Position numbers and translations under genes: made by a program
Notes under the pieces: generated by a model
Database searches by the model: none
Told to the model about the DNA's origin: nothing
The model's input: only the letters and a program-made list of their open reading frames with translations
Part shown: one piece after another, positions 44,696 through 55,244 of the stretch
How the letters are laid out: the number at the start of each line of letters is the position of its first letter
Numbering within the stretch: position 1 is the first letter of the stretch
DNA from: Aspidapion aeneum
Lineage: Eukaryota; Arthropoda; Insecta; Coleoptera; Brentidae
Direction of reading: 5' to 3'
DNA: 64,000 nt
Assembly: GCA_963576565.1 (NCBI GenBank)
Contig: OY755042.1
Coordinates: 99,938,185-100,002,184 of the forward strand

Positions 44696-45159
44696 GGCAT
44701 TTTGATACACCACATAAAGCTATGCTGAAATTTACAACAGAAGCGCGGGTAAAATGGGCCCGTCCTAAATGGGTTAAGATCACCCTGTACATACCTACCT
44801 AATTGATTCTGGAAAAATCTAAAATAAACTAAAAAATAAATACCAATAAATTAAACATTAAAAACTAACAGTACGGATCCTCAAAGTTTTTCACACACAT
44901 TCAACATGAATGAGTTTTAATAAATATCTCAACATTTTTCGGCGTATGTTTGTGGCCATATTTCATGTAAAGAGGGATTTAAAAATTAAGTAATAATTTT
45001 TGACTATAATTTAATGTCCCGCATATTTTGGAAGTTTTGGCAAAAACATAGACTGTTACAAAATATTATCTAAGTATTTCGCTAAAACTATCAATTTACT
45101 CAATTTCAATTGATTTATTAAATATGAACTCATGATAAAGAATAAAGCAGATTCCTTGA
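44696..45159. other. No recognised gene
   Basis: Nothing assignable beyond the element-like CACCCTGTACATA at about 44783. Confidence 0.35.
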
Positions 45160-45290
45160 TGTAAAAAAATCAGATTTTACCATACAAAGTACCTTTTTAC
45201 GGGTCACTCGATTGAAACGACTCATGCACATAATAAAACGAACAGAAAAGACCGAATGTAGAATCTGTATGGAGGATGACGAAACTGTTA
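45160..45290 (+). pseudogene. LINE C-terminal Cys/His motif fragment
   Basis: Encodes RLKRLMHIIKRTEKTECRIC and MEDDETV, matching the C-terminal region of R1/I/Jockey-type LINEs (LTGHxxLxxHLxxI...CRxCxEEDET..H). The sequence stops abruptly at the left end of the foldback element (45291), before the expected His. Confidence 0.65.
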
Positions 45291-46368
45291 TACAGGGTGT
45301 TCGGCACATGAACCGTCAAAATTTTTTGGGATATTGTTGGGGTCATTTGCTACATTTTCAACCTCGGAACTTGGGTCCTTAGAGTCACGGCTAATGAGAT
45401 ATGAATTTTTAAATTTTTTTTGTCAAATTACCCAAAATCCCACCTTTAAACCCTTGTAAGCTTTTTATTAATGTCTGGAAAAGCACCATTTTTTTATAAT
45501 TCTTTAATCTTATGCTACTTCAAATAATTAATAGATTTGTTAAAAGGTTAAAAGGTTTTTTATTGAAGAATATTAGTGATTTTGTGAAAGAAAATCAATT
45601 TCAAAATTTAAAATTAAAAAAAGTATCGACACTTGAGAACTTCATTTTCTTTTAGAAACTTCTCTGGTTGATTACCTTTCTAACGGTATGCTACACATTG
45701 ATTAAAAAAAACAATTCTGCTTTAAAATACGGATATTCAGTGAGACGGGCAATAATCGTTCGGACTTAATAAGAAAAACAATTTGATGTTTATGATCGTT
45801 TCGAACAAAATTTATAAATAAAGAACACAATACATTCTTGTTAAAAGTTTAACTTTTGTTTAAGTAGGTAAACGATCATAAACATCAAATTGTTTTTCTT
45901 ACCAATTCTGAATGAGTCTCGCCCTTTTGACGGAATATCCGTATTTTAAAGCAGAAATGTTTTTTTAATACCAACTAAAGAAGTTTTTAAAGGAAAATGA
46001 AGTTCTCAATTGTCGATACTTTTTTTGATTTTTAATTTTGAAATTGATTTTCTTTCACAAAACCACTAATGTTCTTCAATAAAAAACCTCGTATGTCCCT
46101 TTCGTACATCGATTTTAACAAATCTATTAATTAGTTGAAGAACAATAAGATTACAGAATTATAAAAAAAATGGTGCTTTTCCAGACATTAATAAAAAGCT
46201 TACGAGGGTTTAAACGTGGGATTTTGGATAATTTGAGAAAATTTTTTTAAAAATTCATATCTCTTTAGCCGTGATTCTTAGGACCCAAGTTCCAAGGTTG
46301 AGAAGGTAGCAAATAACCCCAACAATATCCCAAAAAATGTTGACGGTTCAGGTGCCGAACACCCTGTA
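45291..46368. mobile_element. Foldback element, 1,078 bp, ~500-bp arms
   Basis: Ends TACAGGGTGTTCGGCAC and GTGCCGAACACCCTGTA, bordered by TA on both sides. The arms mirror each other for most of their length (GGGATATTGTTGGGG / CCCCAACAATATCCC; AACGATCATAAACATCAAAT near the centre). The arms differ by scattered substitutions and small indels. Non-coding. It landed next to a LINE C-terminal fragment and a Penelope-like 3' end. Confidence 0.9.
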
Positions 46369-46384
46369 TATGTAGAAATAAAAT

Positions 46385-46870
46385 TTTGGACTTCCATTGT
46401 GTTTAATTATTTTAAACCTGACGTTTCGGTTAGTAAGTATTTCCAACCGTTTTCAAGTGTAAACTAAACAATCCAGTCTACAGGCTACTACTTATACTAC
46501 TTGGTGTGCATTCAAGAGGCCCGCCCCTTTTTTTAATCCTAAAGCACTTGTTTTCCTTAAGGAGTGGTCTCCGTATGTTTGGTATATCCGTGCTTGGGTG
46601 ACTGAAAACTTATTTGTTCTGCATTATAAACCTCAGCTTCAATAAACTATCGCTTACGCCGATGTGGCTCCTTATGCAAAACTTTAGCTTCAGACCATTT
46701 AATCCTTTGATCAATTGATCCAATAAACCGGATTGATTTTTTAATTATATAATTGGGTACTTTTTAGATGTTCATTTACTCTAACCTGAAGATCGTGTTT
46801 CGTTTCACCTTCATATGATTTAACACTCTCATTATTTGAGGGATGCTTCATGACGTCTTATTTTTTGCTA
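46385..46870 (-). pseudogene. Penelope-like element, GIY-YIG endonuclease fragment and 3' end
   Basis: The minus strand from about 46860 encodes MKHPSNNESVKSYEGETKHD, LQVRVNEHLKSTQLYN. The YxGETKxDLQVRVNEH pattern fits the GIY-YIG nuclease domain attached to Penelope-type RTs (Y-x-G-x-T-x-R-x-L-x-x-R-x-x-E-H). A frameshift near 46710 brings in RIKWSEAKVLHKEPHRRKR, stop, FIEAEVYNAEQISF, equivalent to the conserved KVLxxExxxxxRxxxEA block. Downstream the 3' region contains ACCGAAACGTCAGG and ACAATGGAAGTCC, ending AAAATTTTATTTCTACAT at the foldback edge. RT is absent. The nuclease would nick target DNA in a live element. Confidence 0.65.
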
Positions 46871-47528
46871 TTTTATCTTTTTATTCATAAAATATGCGGA
46901 AAATACCTAAAAAATGCTTAGGCTTGGGGTGCGTTCATGATACAAAGGACTCTATGAAATACATGATCCTTTATATTTGCATAAAACTTGGAAACAGAAA
47001 TGAGCATAGATCATGTATATTTCTTAAATTTTAATTTTGCCGTTAAACTTGCCTTGACTTTGATTTATCATGTCCAAATGCATGATCGATTTGGAAAATT
47101 TCGCACAGAAACTAGGTACGATAGATTTTTATAAGTTAGCATGATAATACTTACGTACTTACTTCTAGGTTCGAAAGTCAATAGAACTAATGATTAAATA
47201 GATAAGATATTACAAGGAGCCAAATAAAGTTTTTAATAGGGATTTTCTAAAAGGCTTATTTGACATTTCGTTGTGGTAGTGGGAAGCGCTGCATCTGCAC
47301 ACTAGCGTAGTGATAATTAACCGCTACCACTCTCGTATGCTACGGAGCTCTTTTGTTGTAGTAGTAGTAATTTTTTATGGTTAATTTTATATATTTTTTT
47401 TGCGACTTGTATTAAAAAAGATAAAATATCACCAATTTCCAACATCTAAAATATTTAATAGTATTTAGGTTTAATATACTTACTTTTACACGTGACAGTC
47501 CAAAACTCTGAGAGGACCGGCCCGTAGT
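46871..47528. other. No recognised gene
   Basis: Nothing assignable. A GTAGTAGTAG run near 47358 may be the tail of another truncated LINE but has no other support. Confidence 0.35.
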
Positions 47529-47667
47529 AGTGTGACTAGGGTATCTAGTACCGTGACTCGGTCCCGGGACGGTCCCGATAGTTTTCCTAAAAAAAGTAGT
47601 CCTGGGACTCAGTGAAGGTCCCGGGACCTCAACTTGGTCCCGAAACCACTAAATTATACCAGACTGA

Positions 47668-47851
47668 CAGTGGCGCACCTAGGAATATGTCTTGGGGGGG
47701 CCCGAAGCCTCTTGGGGGGGGGCCCGAAGCCTCATTATGTCGAATATTAAGCTATTTGTTGTGTTTTTTTCTGAAATTTGTCGAAAATATGTAAAAAAAT
47801 CTAAGGCTTGGGGGGGCCCGGGCCCCGGGGCCCCCCCTGGGTGCGCCCATG
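47668..47851. mobile_element. hAT-type MITE, G-rich family, copy 2 (nested)
   Basis: Starts CAGTGGCGCACCTAGG, ends GGGTGCGCCCATG, with G/C homopolymer-rich ends (GGCCCGGGCCCCGGGGCC). Flanks CCAGACTGA (47659-47667) and CCAGACACA (47852-47860) suggest a worn duplication. Same family as 26982-27165. Confidence 0.7.
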
Positions 47852-47869
47852 CCAGACACATGCATAATA

Positions 47870-48241
47870 AGCGTGACGCAGCGGCGTCTATTGCATGAAC
47901 GCGAAAGGATCGCAAAAGAGTTAGATGGATTTTTTGAAAATGCAATATTTGCTACTGCCTCAACAAGTACAAGAGCAATCATACAATCGTCATCAAGTGC
48001 AAAACCAGATCGATTTTCAAAAATGATAAAACGAGAAATGGTCCTTTTTGAGGATGGCGGTTGTCGAGGACAATATTTGCAGCTATGCAACGAGCATTTA
48101 CTGACTATACCACCTACCAGCGTCCAATCGGAGAGAGCTTTTTCAGTGGCCGGCGGTTTTTGTAACAAGCTTCGTTTAAGATTAAATGATGAGTCCTTAA
48201 ATGCACTCGTGGCACTTAAATCTCACTTCGGACAAAAGTAA
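47870..48241 (+). pseudogene. hAT transposase, C-terminal part
   Basis: An open frame of about 120 codons: SVTQRRLLHERERIAKELDG, FFENAIFATAST, SAKPDRFSKMIKREMVLFED, then the dimerisation domain HLLTIPPTSVQSERAFSVAG, GFCNKLRLRLNDESLNALVA, LKSHFGQK, stop. The Q-S-E-R-A-F-S motif is intact. The first Met of the longest frame lies inside the nested MITE, so it is not the native start; the N-terminal BED-type finger and catalytic residues are missing. The fragment at 41322 differs by a few codons (ERAF reads KRAF). Confidence 0.85.
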
Positions 48242-48439
48242 TGTTTCCCTATTACGTTTGTCAATTTGCTTGTTTTTATGTTAACCATTTACCAATATCA
48301 ATAAACCGGTGTTCTGTTCTGTGTTAAATTAATTTAATTATTTTTATTTTAGTTTCGTGACCAGTCCCGGGACTGACATTTGGTCCCGAAGTCCCGAAAA
48401 CATATTTGGTCCCGGGACTTGGATACCCTAAGTGTGACC

Positions 48440-48545
48440 AACTTAACCTAACCCAACCCAAACAAAAGAAACCAAACTAACCTAGCCTAACCTAATCTAA
48501 GCTAACCTAAACTAAGATAAGCGAGGTTAAATCTAAGCCTAACCA
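48440..48545. repeat. Degenerate CCTAA (TTAGG-like) repeats
   Basis: About 15 loose copies of CCTAA/CTAA in one direction (ACCTAACCCAACCC, GCCTAACCTAATC, GCTAACCTAAACTAAG). TTAGG is the insect telomere repeat. Here the units are irregular, so an interstitial remnant or a simple A/C-rich repeat are both possible. Confidence 0.5.
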
Positions 48546-48659
48546 AACGCGGATTCTGTACGAAAAAAATATTTGTGCATTTATTTCTTTTCTAGAAGGG
48601 GGTGATTATCCGTTAAGCCCTATATTTATTCACTAAAAGTACATATATTTAACGGGGGG

Positions 48660-49670
48660 GGGGGGGGTGATTAACACTTTACGTCCCTCAAACTCGCGGT
48701 TGGGCTCTGCCATACTGCAACTCGGTGCTTTTGTGGATAAACTGTATAGCTTTTGAAATAAAAAATTTTCCAAGTTTAGCCATTTTGATCTTTTGGTATC
48801 CTCTACCCTAAAATTCGCTGAATGACGTTTTTCAGAATCTTAACTCAGGGTCCGGTTTTTTCGCATCTATATGGCCCCATCATACTGCAACTCAGTGCTT
48901 TTGTTGATAAACTTTATAGTTTTTAAAGTAAAAATTTTCAAAGTTTGGCCATTTTTGTTTTATGGAATTCCTTCGAATTTTAAATCAGGGTGGGATGTTC
49001 TCGCATAAGTGTGGCTCCACCATACTACAACTTGGTGCTTGTGTTGATAAACTGTATAATTTTTCAAATATGAATTTTCACATTTCGGCCATTTTGGTCT
49101 TATGACATTCCCTGCTCTAAAATTCGCTACTAACTCAGTGTAGTTTTTTTCGTATATCTATGGCTAAACCACACTGCAACTTGGTGCTTTTATTGATAAA
49201 CTCTATGGTTTTTAAAATTTGGTCATTTTGGTCTTCCCTATACGTTGACATATTTGGATATATTAATATATCCCCATCCTAAAATTCGCTAAATGTCGTT
49301 TTTTCGAATCTTAACTCAGGGTGTGGTTTTTTTGCATCTCTATGGCCCCACCAAACTGCAACTCGGTGATTTTATTGATAAACTGTATAGGTTTTAAAAC
49401 ATGAATTTTCAGTTTGGCCATTTTGGTCTTGTACCATTCCCTACTCTAAAATTCGCTAAATGACGTTTTTCCGAATCTTAACTCAGGGTGTGGTTTTTTC
49501 GCATCTCTATGGCCCCACCAAACTGCAACTCGGTGCTTTTATTGATAAACTGTATAGTTTTTAAAACATGAATTTTCAAAGTTTGGCCATTTTGGTCTTA
49601 TACGATTTCCTACTCTAAAATTCGCTAAATGAGGTTTTTCCGAATCCTAAGGTAGGGTGTGGCTCCACTC
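48660..49670. repeat. Satellite-like tandem array, ~140-185-bp unit
   Basis: CTGCAACTCGGTGCTTTT or a variant recurs near 48714, 48885, 49025, 49173, 49356 and 49525. Each is followed by TTGATAAACTGTATAG, a 'gtttggccattttggtctt' block, 'tctaaaattcgctaaatgacg' and 'cttaactcagggtgtggtttt'. Six copies, with period lengths varying by indels. A run of 14 G lies at its left border (48654-48667). Confidence 0.85.
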
Positions 49671-50051
49671 TGCTCCATTGCCAGCAGGTTTCATTTATAT
49701 TTCAAAAACACCCGGTGCACTGTAGATACTCATAGAAAATTTTGCAACAAATTTTCGATAGAATCTTATTTACATTGCCTAAAAATATATTGTTTAAGTA
49801 TCACTTATCGGAGTGATAACAATAAATGTATTCAAATTAATCAAATATTTATAGTAAAGTGTCGAATTATCGAATGTTTATTGGAAGGTAGATATTATTT
49901 TAAGTATTATTAGTTTTAAAAATGCTTAAATTACTACTATAAAAATTTCTAGAGGAATATTAGCATACTCAAACAATATACTAGAAACGATAAGTACTTA
50001 CACGTTTTAATGTTTTACCATCAAACAACACCAAAAATACTCTGCCAATAT
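49671..50051. other. No recognised gene
   Basis: Nothing assignable. Confidence 0.4.
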
Positions 50052-50600
50052 ATGGGCACCTAAAGTCACACTAGGTACTATCATTATAGAGTACGTGTGG
50101 GCTAATATATCTAAAAACTTAAATATATTTTATTCAACTCCAGACTCAATTACCTTTCGTTTGATATTACATAAGCCATGTTTTGACTTTAACTCTAATT
50201 TTTGAAATCTACCCCCACCCTTTTATTTAAACTGAAATTTATTTTGTTTAACTCTAGACTCAATTACCTTTCGTTTGATATCACACACGATATTATCTAC
50301 CCCTACCCTTTTATATGGCTTGTGTTTGGTGGATTTTGTTCATTTTCAAATGGGACCATCTCGACCTAAGACTTAGCCTAGGTACCAAACGTCATCAAAA
50401 TCGGGCAAGTGGTTTTTGAGTTATGCGCGTTGGTCGTTACAGACAGACATACAGTCAGACAGACAGACAGACAAACAGACGGCGCGACAAAAAAGTTTCA
50501 AAATCATCTCAAATTAGGCTCACCATAGCTCACACTACTATAGTATAGTAGTACTGAGAGCTAACTCTACTATAGTATAGTAGTAGTGTGAGCTAATATT
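50052..50600. repeat. Interspersed repeat family D, copy 2
   Basis: Same structure as 33594-34280 with two instead of three tandem units, a CAGACAGA run (50443-50480) and an end with the duplicated inverted motif CTACTATAGTATAGTAGTA. Confidence 0.75.
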
Positions 50601-51169
50601 CGAAGAATTGAATGTTCGAAACCTTTTTCTTCGAACAGAAAGTTGTTCAAATTAATTTTTTTTAAATAGAAATTTTGAAGATTTTTTTTCAATTGGCATT
50701 AGGTCGAAAACATTTTTTTCAAACGATATTTAAGAATGCAATTTTTTTTAAACTTATTTTCTTAAATTTACTTTGGGATGTCGAAATCGGTGGTACCTTA
50801 ACAGAACACCTTGGCTAATTGATTGCAAACTTTTGTTTGTTTTTTTTTTATTTTGGTGGTTACGTCATGACATATTTATATTATGTAAAATGAGAAAATG
50901 TCAATGACAAACCACCATCGGAAACCTGTCATTTTTAAAAATGACTAATTTAACATCAAATATATTTGTCATTTATCATGAGCCAAAAATGTTATATTGT
51001 TTTGCAATAACCTTTGCATTAAGGATAAACTCAATTTTTTTCTCTATCTTAATTCTTTTTGAACCTATTAAACAAAACATATCTAAAGTCCCCTGAACAA
51101 AAATATAAAAATTAGGTTTTTGGTAATAATTTTGAGTATTGAATTTTTTTATAATATATATAATATAAA
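50601..51169. other. No recognised gene
   Basis: Nothing assignable. Confidence 0.4.
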
Positions 51170-51370
51170 AAAATAAGTGGGTGCCAACTGCGGTGGTTCT
51201 CGAATTGGGATTTAAAAAATTATTTCAACCACCCTACTACCCCCTTGCGGCCTTTAACCCCTCCTCAAAATATAGTGGACTTAACCACGGGTACCGGAAA
51301 TTTTTTTATGGTGTCCCAGGCAGACAGATATACACATCGACAGACAGACACCATCACATAAGTTGGTAGG
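51170..51370. repeat. Interspersed repeat family E, copy 2
   Basis: CCCCCTTGCGGCC, TTAACCACGGGTACCGG, GGTGTCCCAGGCAGACAG and GACAGACACCATCACA, in the order seen at 8690-9010. Confidence 0.5.
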
Positions 51371-51894
51371 GTCAAGTGTCAATAAAGTACCTTTTCTCAA
51401 TAGCTCAAAAAGTAAAATAAATAGCTTTGCTTTCAAAAACTTTAAGAATTTGACCACGTAGTAAATTTGTTTCTTTTTGGTTTTCTTTTAAAATAAAATC
51501 GATTTGTCTCGTTGTTTTAACTCGCTGGTGTCTCGTGTTTGAATTTTGCAGTGTCTCGTTTTTGCCCGTTTTTTACACGACGGGCTTCCTGGGAATTTAA
51601 TGTTGTAAAAACGCGATACTTGCCGAGGTTCCACGATCGGGTACTCTGACACAACAGGAATAGTTTCCAAATGAAATTTAAAAGCTTTTTAAATCAAAAT
51701 GCATATATGTATCAAATGACATATATTTTTTCGATGGTTAGGTTTACTGTTATTTATTATTTATAACAACTTTTAATGTTTGTCTGGAAGTAACTTAAAA
51801 TAACATACTTTTTACAATTTTATTATTTTATTTTACTGAGAAAAATTTAATGTTTTGTATTTTACCGAAATTTCGGTCGTCTCGTTTTTGTACC

Positions 51895-51943
51895 CCTTTT
51901 ATAAGAAAGGGAGCGGGGCAGGCCCCCTGGATCCGCCACTGGA
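51895..51943. mobile_element. Isolated hAT-like terminus
   Basis: GCAGGCCCCCTGGATCCGCC followed by ACTG is the reverse complement of a CAGTGGCGGATCC-type hAT end. I could not locate the opposite end. Confidence 0.4.
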
Positions 51944-52208
51944 AGCGAGCGTGATCTTAAATCAAATTCGGGGCTTAGGTGAGAGAATCATTTCAAAGAA
52001 ATATCGCTCGCTCTTAGCTTGAGCCTAAGATACTATCTTAAATGGTGTTTAACTCTTTTGTTTGTCAAAGCCATAACTTTACTTTTCGGACAATAAGTCA
52101 GTTCTTTTGAACAAGAGCGCCATCGGAAACGCCATAGCGAGGTCGGTATGGCTATGTCGGGTACTCCATTCTCAGATATTCAATTCAGGTTAATTCCACA
52201 CAGATATT
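51944..52208. other. No recognised gene
   Basis: Nothing assignable. Confidence 0.35.
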
Positions 52209-52599
52209 TACCTTCCTAGCCCGTGCAGCAATGGCTAGAGAAGGTATTATTTTCGACGAAAACCTATCTTAGCAAGCTTAGTGTGTGTGTGTGGCTGTTT
52301 GTATGTCTGTCCGTAACACGATAGCTCCTAAACCGCTAAACCGATGATTAACGAGCTGATTAGATTTTGGTCAAAATCCATTAATGCTAAACAATTAAAA
52401 AAATTCTAACTTTTTATCGGATTATCGCATCAATATGCGGTTTCCGGATTGTAGTAGACTCTATTTCGCTCAATAATTTGTGTTTTAACCAAAAACTACG
52501 CAGGAGCTTTAGTGTCTATTCTGAGATATTTACAAAAAGCTCAAGGCTGATATATCATGGCTTCACTTCAAGTGTGTAAATAGGCTAGCTAGGAAGGTA
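52209..52599. mobile_element. MITE family B copy with both ends
   Basis: ACCTTCCTAGCCCGTGCAGC at the left and GGCTAGCTAGGAAGGTAT at the right give short inverted ends. The interior has GTAACACGATAGCTCCTAAA and CCGCTAAACCGATG. The most complete member of the family in the window. Confidence 0.75.
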
Positions 52600-52708
52600 T
52601 CAGATCCGTCATGGATCCATTTATTTTTATATTAAAGCAGCTAGAAGTCATGGGGCCCCTGTGCAAACAATTTTTTGGGGCTGCATGTCAACTTACTTCC
52701 TGTGGCAG

Positions 52709-53881
52709 TATTCTTCAAGTCTCCCCGAGTGAGTACTCCCCGGGGAGTGACAACGAGTGAGCACTCCCTCGTTTCTCACCGTATTGCATAAATTCAGTAT
52801 TCTTGGGGAATACATGAAAAGTGACATGAAATGAGCGCACTGTTGCCAATTTTCAGATGACAGCACGTGACAATTTTGATCAATAAAAAAGCAAAAGATT
52901 TTGACAGACAATTAACCAAATACAGTTATGTGGTTGAAGGGATGTAACCCCAATTTTTATTTCCTTGATTTTCTGTTTGTGGACAAAATGAGTTATATAA
53001 AATTTGCCCCAAGATTTTTAATTTAGTTTTTATTTAAATATGACTTATTTTTTCTTAAATAATAGGGACCTATTGCAATAAAGCCAAGCACAAATTCTAC
53101 CCGGCACTATATTGACAGTTTCGCATTAAAAACTGACAGTTGATCTTTTAAAATTGACATATCAAAGTCGAATTTATAAATCCAGTCGTTTATTTTCCAT
53201 TAATAGTGGCGTCACTATTAATTCCGGCTCTTATAATACAGAATGGCCTAATTTTGAAAGAAGGCAGCTGTTTTTATAATGCGAAACTGTCAATATAGTG
53301 CCCGGCAAAATTAGTGCCTGGCACTATTGCAATAGGTCCCTATTAGCTCTGTCCTTATGTTATGAGATCAAAATTTGTGTTAAATCTAACCGCGTTCAAT
53401 TGCAAAAAAAATGTCCCCACAAAAAAAGTTGCTCTTCGAAAAAAAATGCTTTTTCAAAAAACTAATTTACAAAAGAAAACTAAAAATATTTTTTTTACAA
53501 AAATTATTTTTGAAAATAATACTTTCTTAAAAAGTAGTTTTTTCAAAAACTAATTTATAAAAAAAAACTAAAAAATTTGTTTTAATAATAATTTTTCAAA
53601 AAGCAGTTTTTAAAAGATTTAATTTTAAAACATTTACAAAACAAACAAGGAAAAAACTTTAAAAAAACAAACCCCACACGTAACCAAAACAACATTTTCT
53701 AGGTTATCTCAGAGTTTTTGACAAAAGTCACCACATCGGCACCTATCGAGATCTCCCCGGTAAGAAGTCGCCAAAATGTCACAGGTTTTTCGGGTGAGAA
53801 TTTCAAGAATACGATTGGGGGAGAAACGCCCACTTTCGCTCGAATTTCGAGGAGTACTCGCTCGGGGAGATTTCAAGAATA
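52709..53881. mobile_element. TIR element, 1,173 bp, interrupted by a MITE
   Basis: Left end TATTCTTCAAGTCTCCCCGA followed by GTGAGTACTCC; right end GGAGTACTCGCTCGGGGAG then ATTTCAAGAATA, inverted with few mismatches. Further CTCCCC-rich subterminal motifs sit inside both ends (CTCCCCGGGGAG; GATCTCCCCGGTAAG). No transposase. Its interior holds MITE A copy 4 and an AT-rich block of AAAAACTAATTTATAAAA repeats like the core of 20188-20920. Confidence 0.75.
53065..53340. mobile_element. MITE family A, copy 4, nested
   Basis: GGGACCTATTGCAATAAAGC to ATTGCAATAGGTCCC, flanked by TA. It lies wholly inside the TIR element 52709-53881, so it is the younger insertion. Confidence 0.85.
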
Positions 53882-54299
53882 ACGACACAGAGGAGAAAAT
53901 CTGACCCCTGCCTGCGACTTTTTTAAGTAAAGTTAAAACGTAAAAACCGTATCTTGATAAAATAAGTCACTTTTAAGCCATAAGGGGTTTTTCAGAATTT
54001 GTATTTTGTTGGGGTCAAGCCGTCCAAGGTAACGATTCTCCCCAATCTCCCCTAATAAAATAAATTTGTCAATTTTTTATTAATTGCCGTTAATCATATC
54101 TACCAATGAAAAGCAATAACAAACATTTAATAATATGTATAATTGCATTGTAAAGTACGCAGTATTTTCGAAAGATAAAAATATATTATGTATTAAGGTC
54201 AACCAAAATAAATTAATTAATATTTTTTATTGTCACAGTATTATTTAATAAACTCAAAAGAAAATAAAACAAATCTAAAGTAATACTAAATTCGAATTT
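53882..54299. other. No recognised gene
   Basis: Nothing assignable. Confidence 0.4.
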
Positions 54300-54760
54300 G
54301 ATTGGCCACCGTCTAATATTTCAAGTAGCTGGATGTAAATTTTAAGGCGGTCCCACACCACACCATGGAAAAAATATGGCTTAAGCTAGCTCCAGGGGCT
54401 CTATTCTCGTACTTGAACGATGTGATTATTGCCGTTATTGGCCAATAGTGGTCGTGTGTTGTGCTAAATGACTTGTCTCGACGAATAGTCGCGCGATTTT
54501 CACAGGTGGTCAATTTTACGCGTTTAAACCGAAATCTATTCTCCTGTCCTATACCGACTAAACGTTTCTCGGTCGGATCGTAACAGAAGGTTGCGCAATA
54601 GAGGTCTCTTCGCCGAAAACTTGACGGTTCGAAGATTATTAATGCTAGCTATTGGCCAAAGCATGTGAAGAAAACCATCATAGCCACAGGAACAAAACGA
54701 TAGGTGAGTTTCTAGCAAATTTTGTGAAAAAGCAAAATAAAACGTGGAAGATAAAAACAA
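54300..54760 (-). pseudogene. Possible Tc1/mariner-type transposase relic
   Basis: The minus strand shows weak matches in order: RTVKFSAKRPLLRNLLLRSD (like the RRPLLT..HRxxR helix region), NRATIRRDKSF with HDHYWPIT (like NARPHxAR...WPA), and VVWDRLKIYIQLLE (like EHVWDRL). Two frames are involved. The spacing is shorter than in a full transposase, the DDE residues cannot be placed, and G+C is higher than in flanking DNA, as expected of a former coding region. Treat as a suggestion only. Confidence 0.4.
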
Positions 54761-54935
54761 TTAAAAAAAAATGGTTTTATTTATTTTTTTCAGAATGTGT
54801 TAGGTTATTTAAAAAATAACGTGTATATAATAAGGGGTAGAACTCTTTTTACCTTATTTTTTTCGACAGACTTTCTAGTTCTGCTGGAAATATATTATCC
54901 CAATATTACCCTAAGAACCCAGGGGTGGCTCGCTA

Positions 54936-55100
54936 TTTCCTTTTGGTGTACAGGTTAAGGGAAACACCAGGAAATACTTGGGAAATACCGGGAAGTGCTT
55001 TGGAAATACTAGGAAATACCATTGAAATTTGAGGAAATACTGGGAAATACCAGGAACTACCTCAGGAAATACCGTAGGTATTTCCTTTTGGTGTACAAAC
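54936..55100. repeat. GGAAATAC minisatellite
   Basis: About 11 units of GGGAAATACC / AGGAAATACT (10-11 bp) bounded by two direct copies of ATTTCCTTTTGGTGTACA (54936 and 55079). Confidence 0.8.
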
Positions 55101-55244
55101 ATCGGCGAACGAGCCAACCCTCGTTAATAACACGGATCGACTCAAAGTTTTTTCCCGTTAGCTACAGAATATTTGCTATCTCTTTTAACAGTTTTCGTGC
55201 TGTGTAAAACCAAAAGAAATAAGTACTCCGGTAAAAAATACCCT

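Larger units (their letters stand above)
47537..48430 (+). mobile_element. hAT element derivative, 894 bp, perfect TSD
   Basis: Left end TAGGGTATCTAG, right end TTGGATACCCTA, flanked on both sides by AGTGTGAC (47529-47536 and 48431-48438), an exact 8-bp duplication. Subterminal regions at both ends carry several copies of GGTCCCGGGAC, probably transposase binding sites. Internally deleted, with only the C-terminal coding region left, and carrying a nested MITE at 47668-47851. Confidence 0.9.

Noticed and set aside
42137..44790. A 2.65-kb element bounded by TACAGGGCGG and CACCCTGTACA
   Set aside because: Inverted match limited to about 10-13 bases of a motif common to several element ends here; the enclosed sequence is explained by an RTE-like LINE and a Harbinger-like MITE.
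48440..48545. True telomere sequence
   Set aside because: The CCTAA units are irregular and short; insect genomes contain many such A/C-rich stretches. Reported only as TTAGG-like.
54911..55207. Small open frames over the GGAAATAC array
   Set aside because: Repeat-derived peptides.
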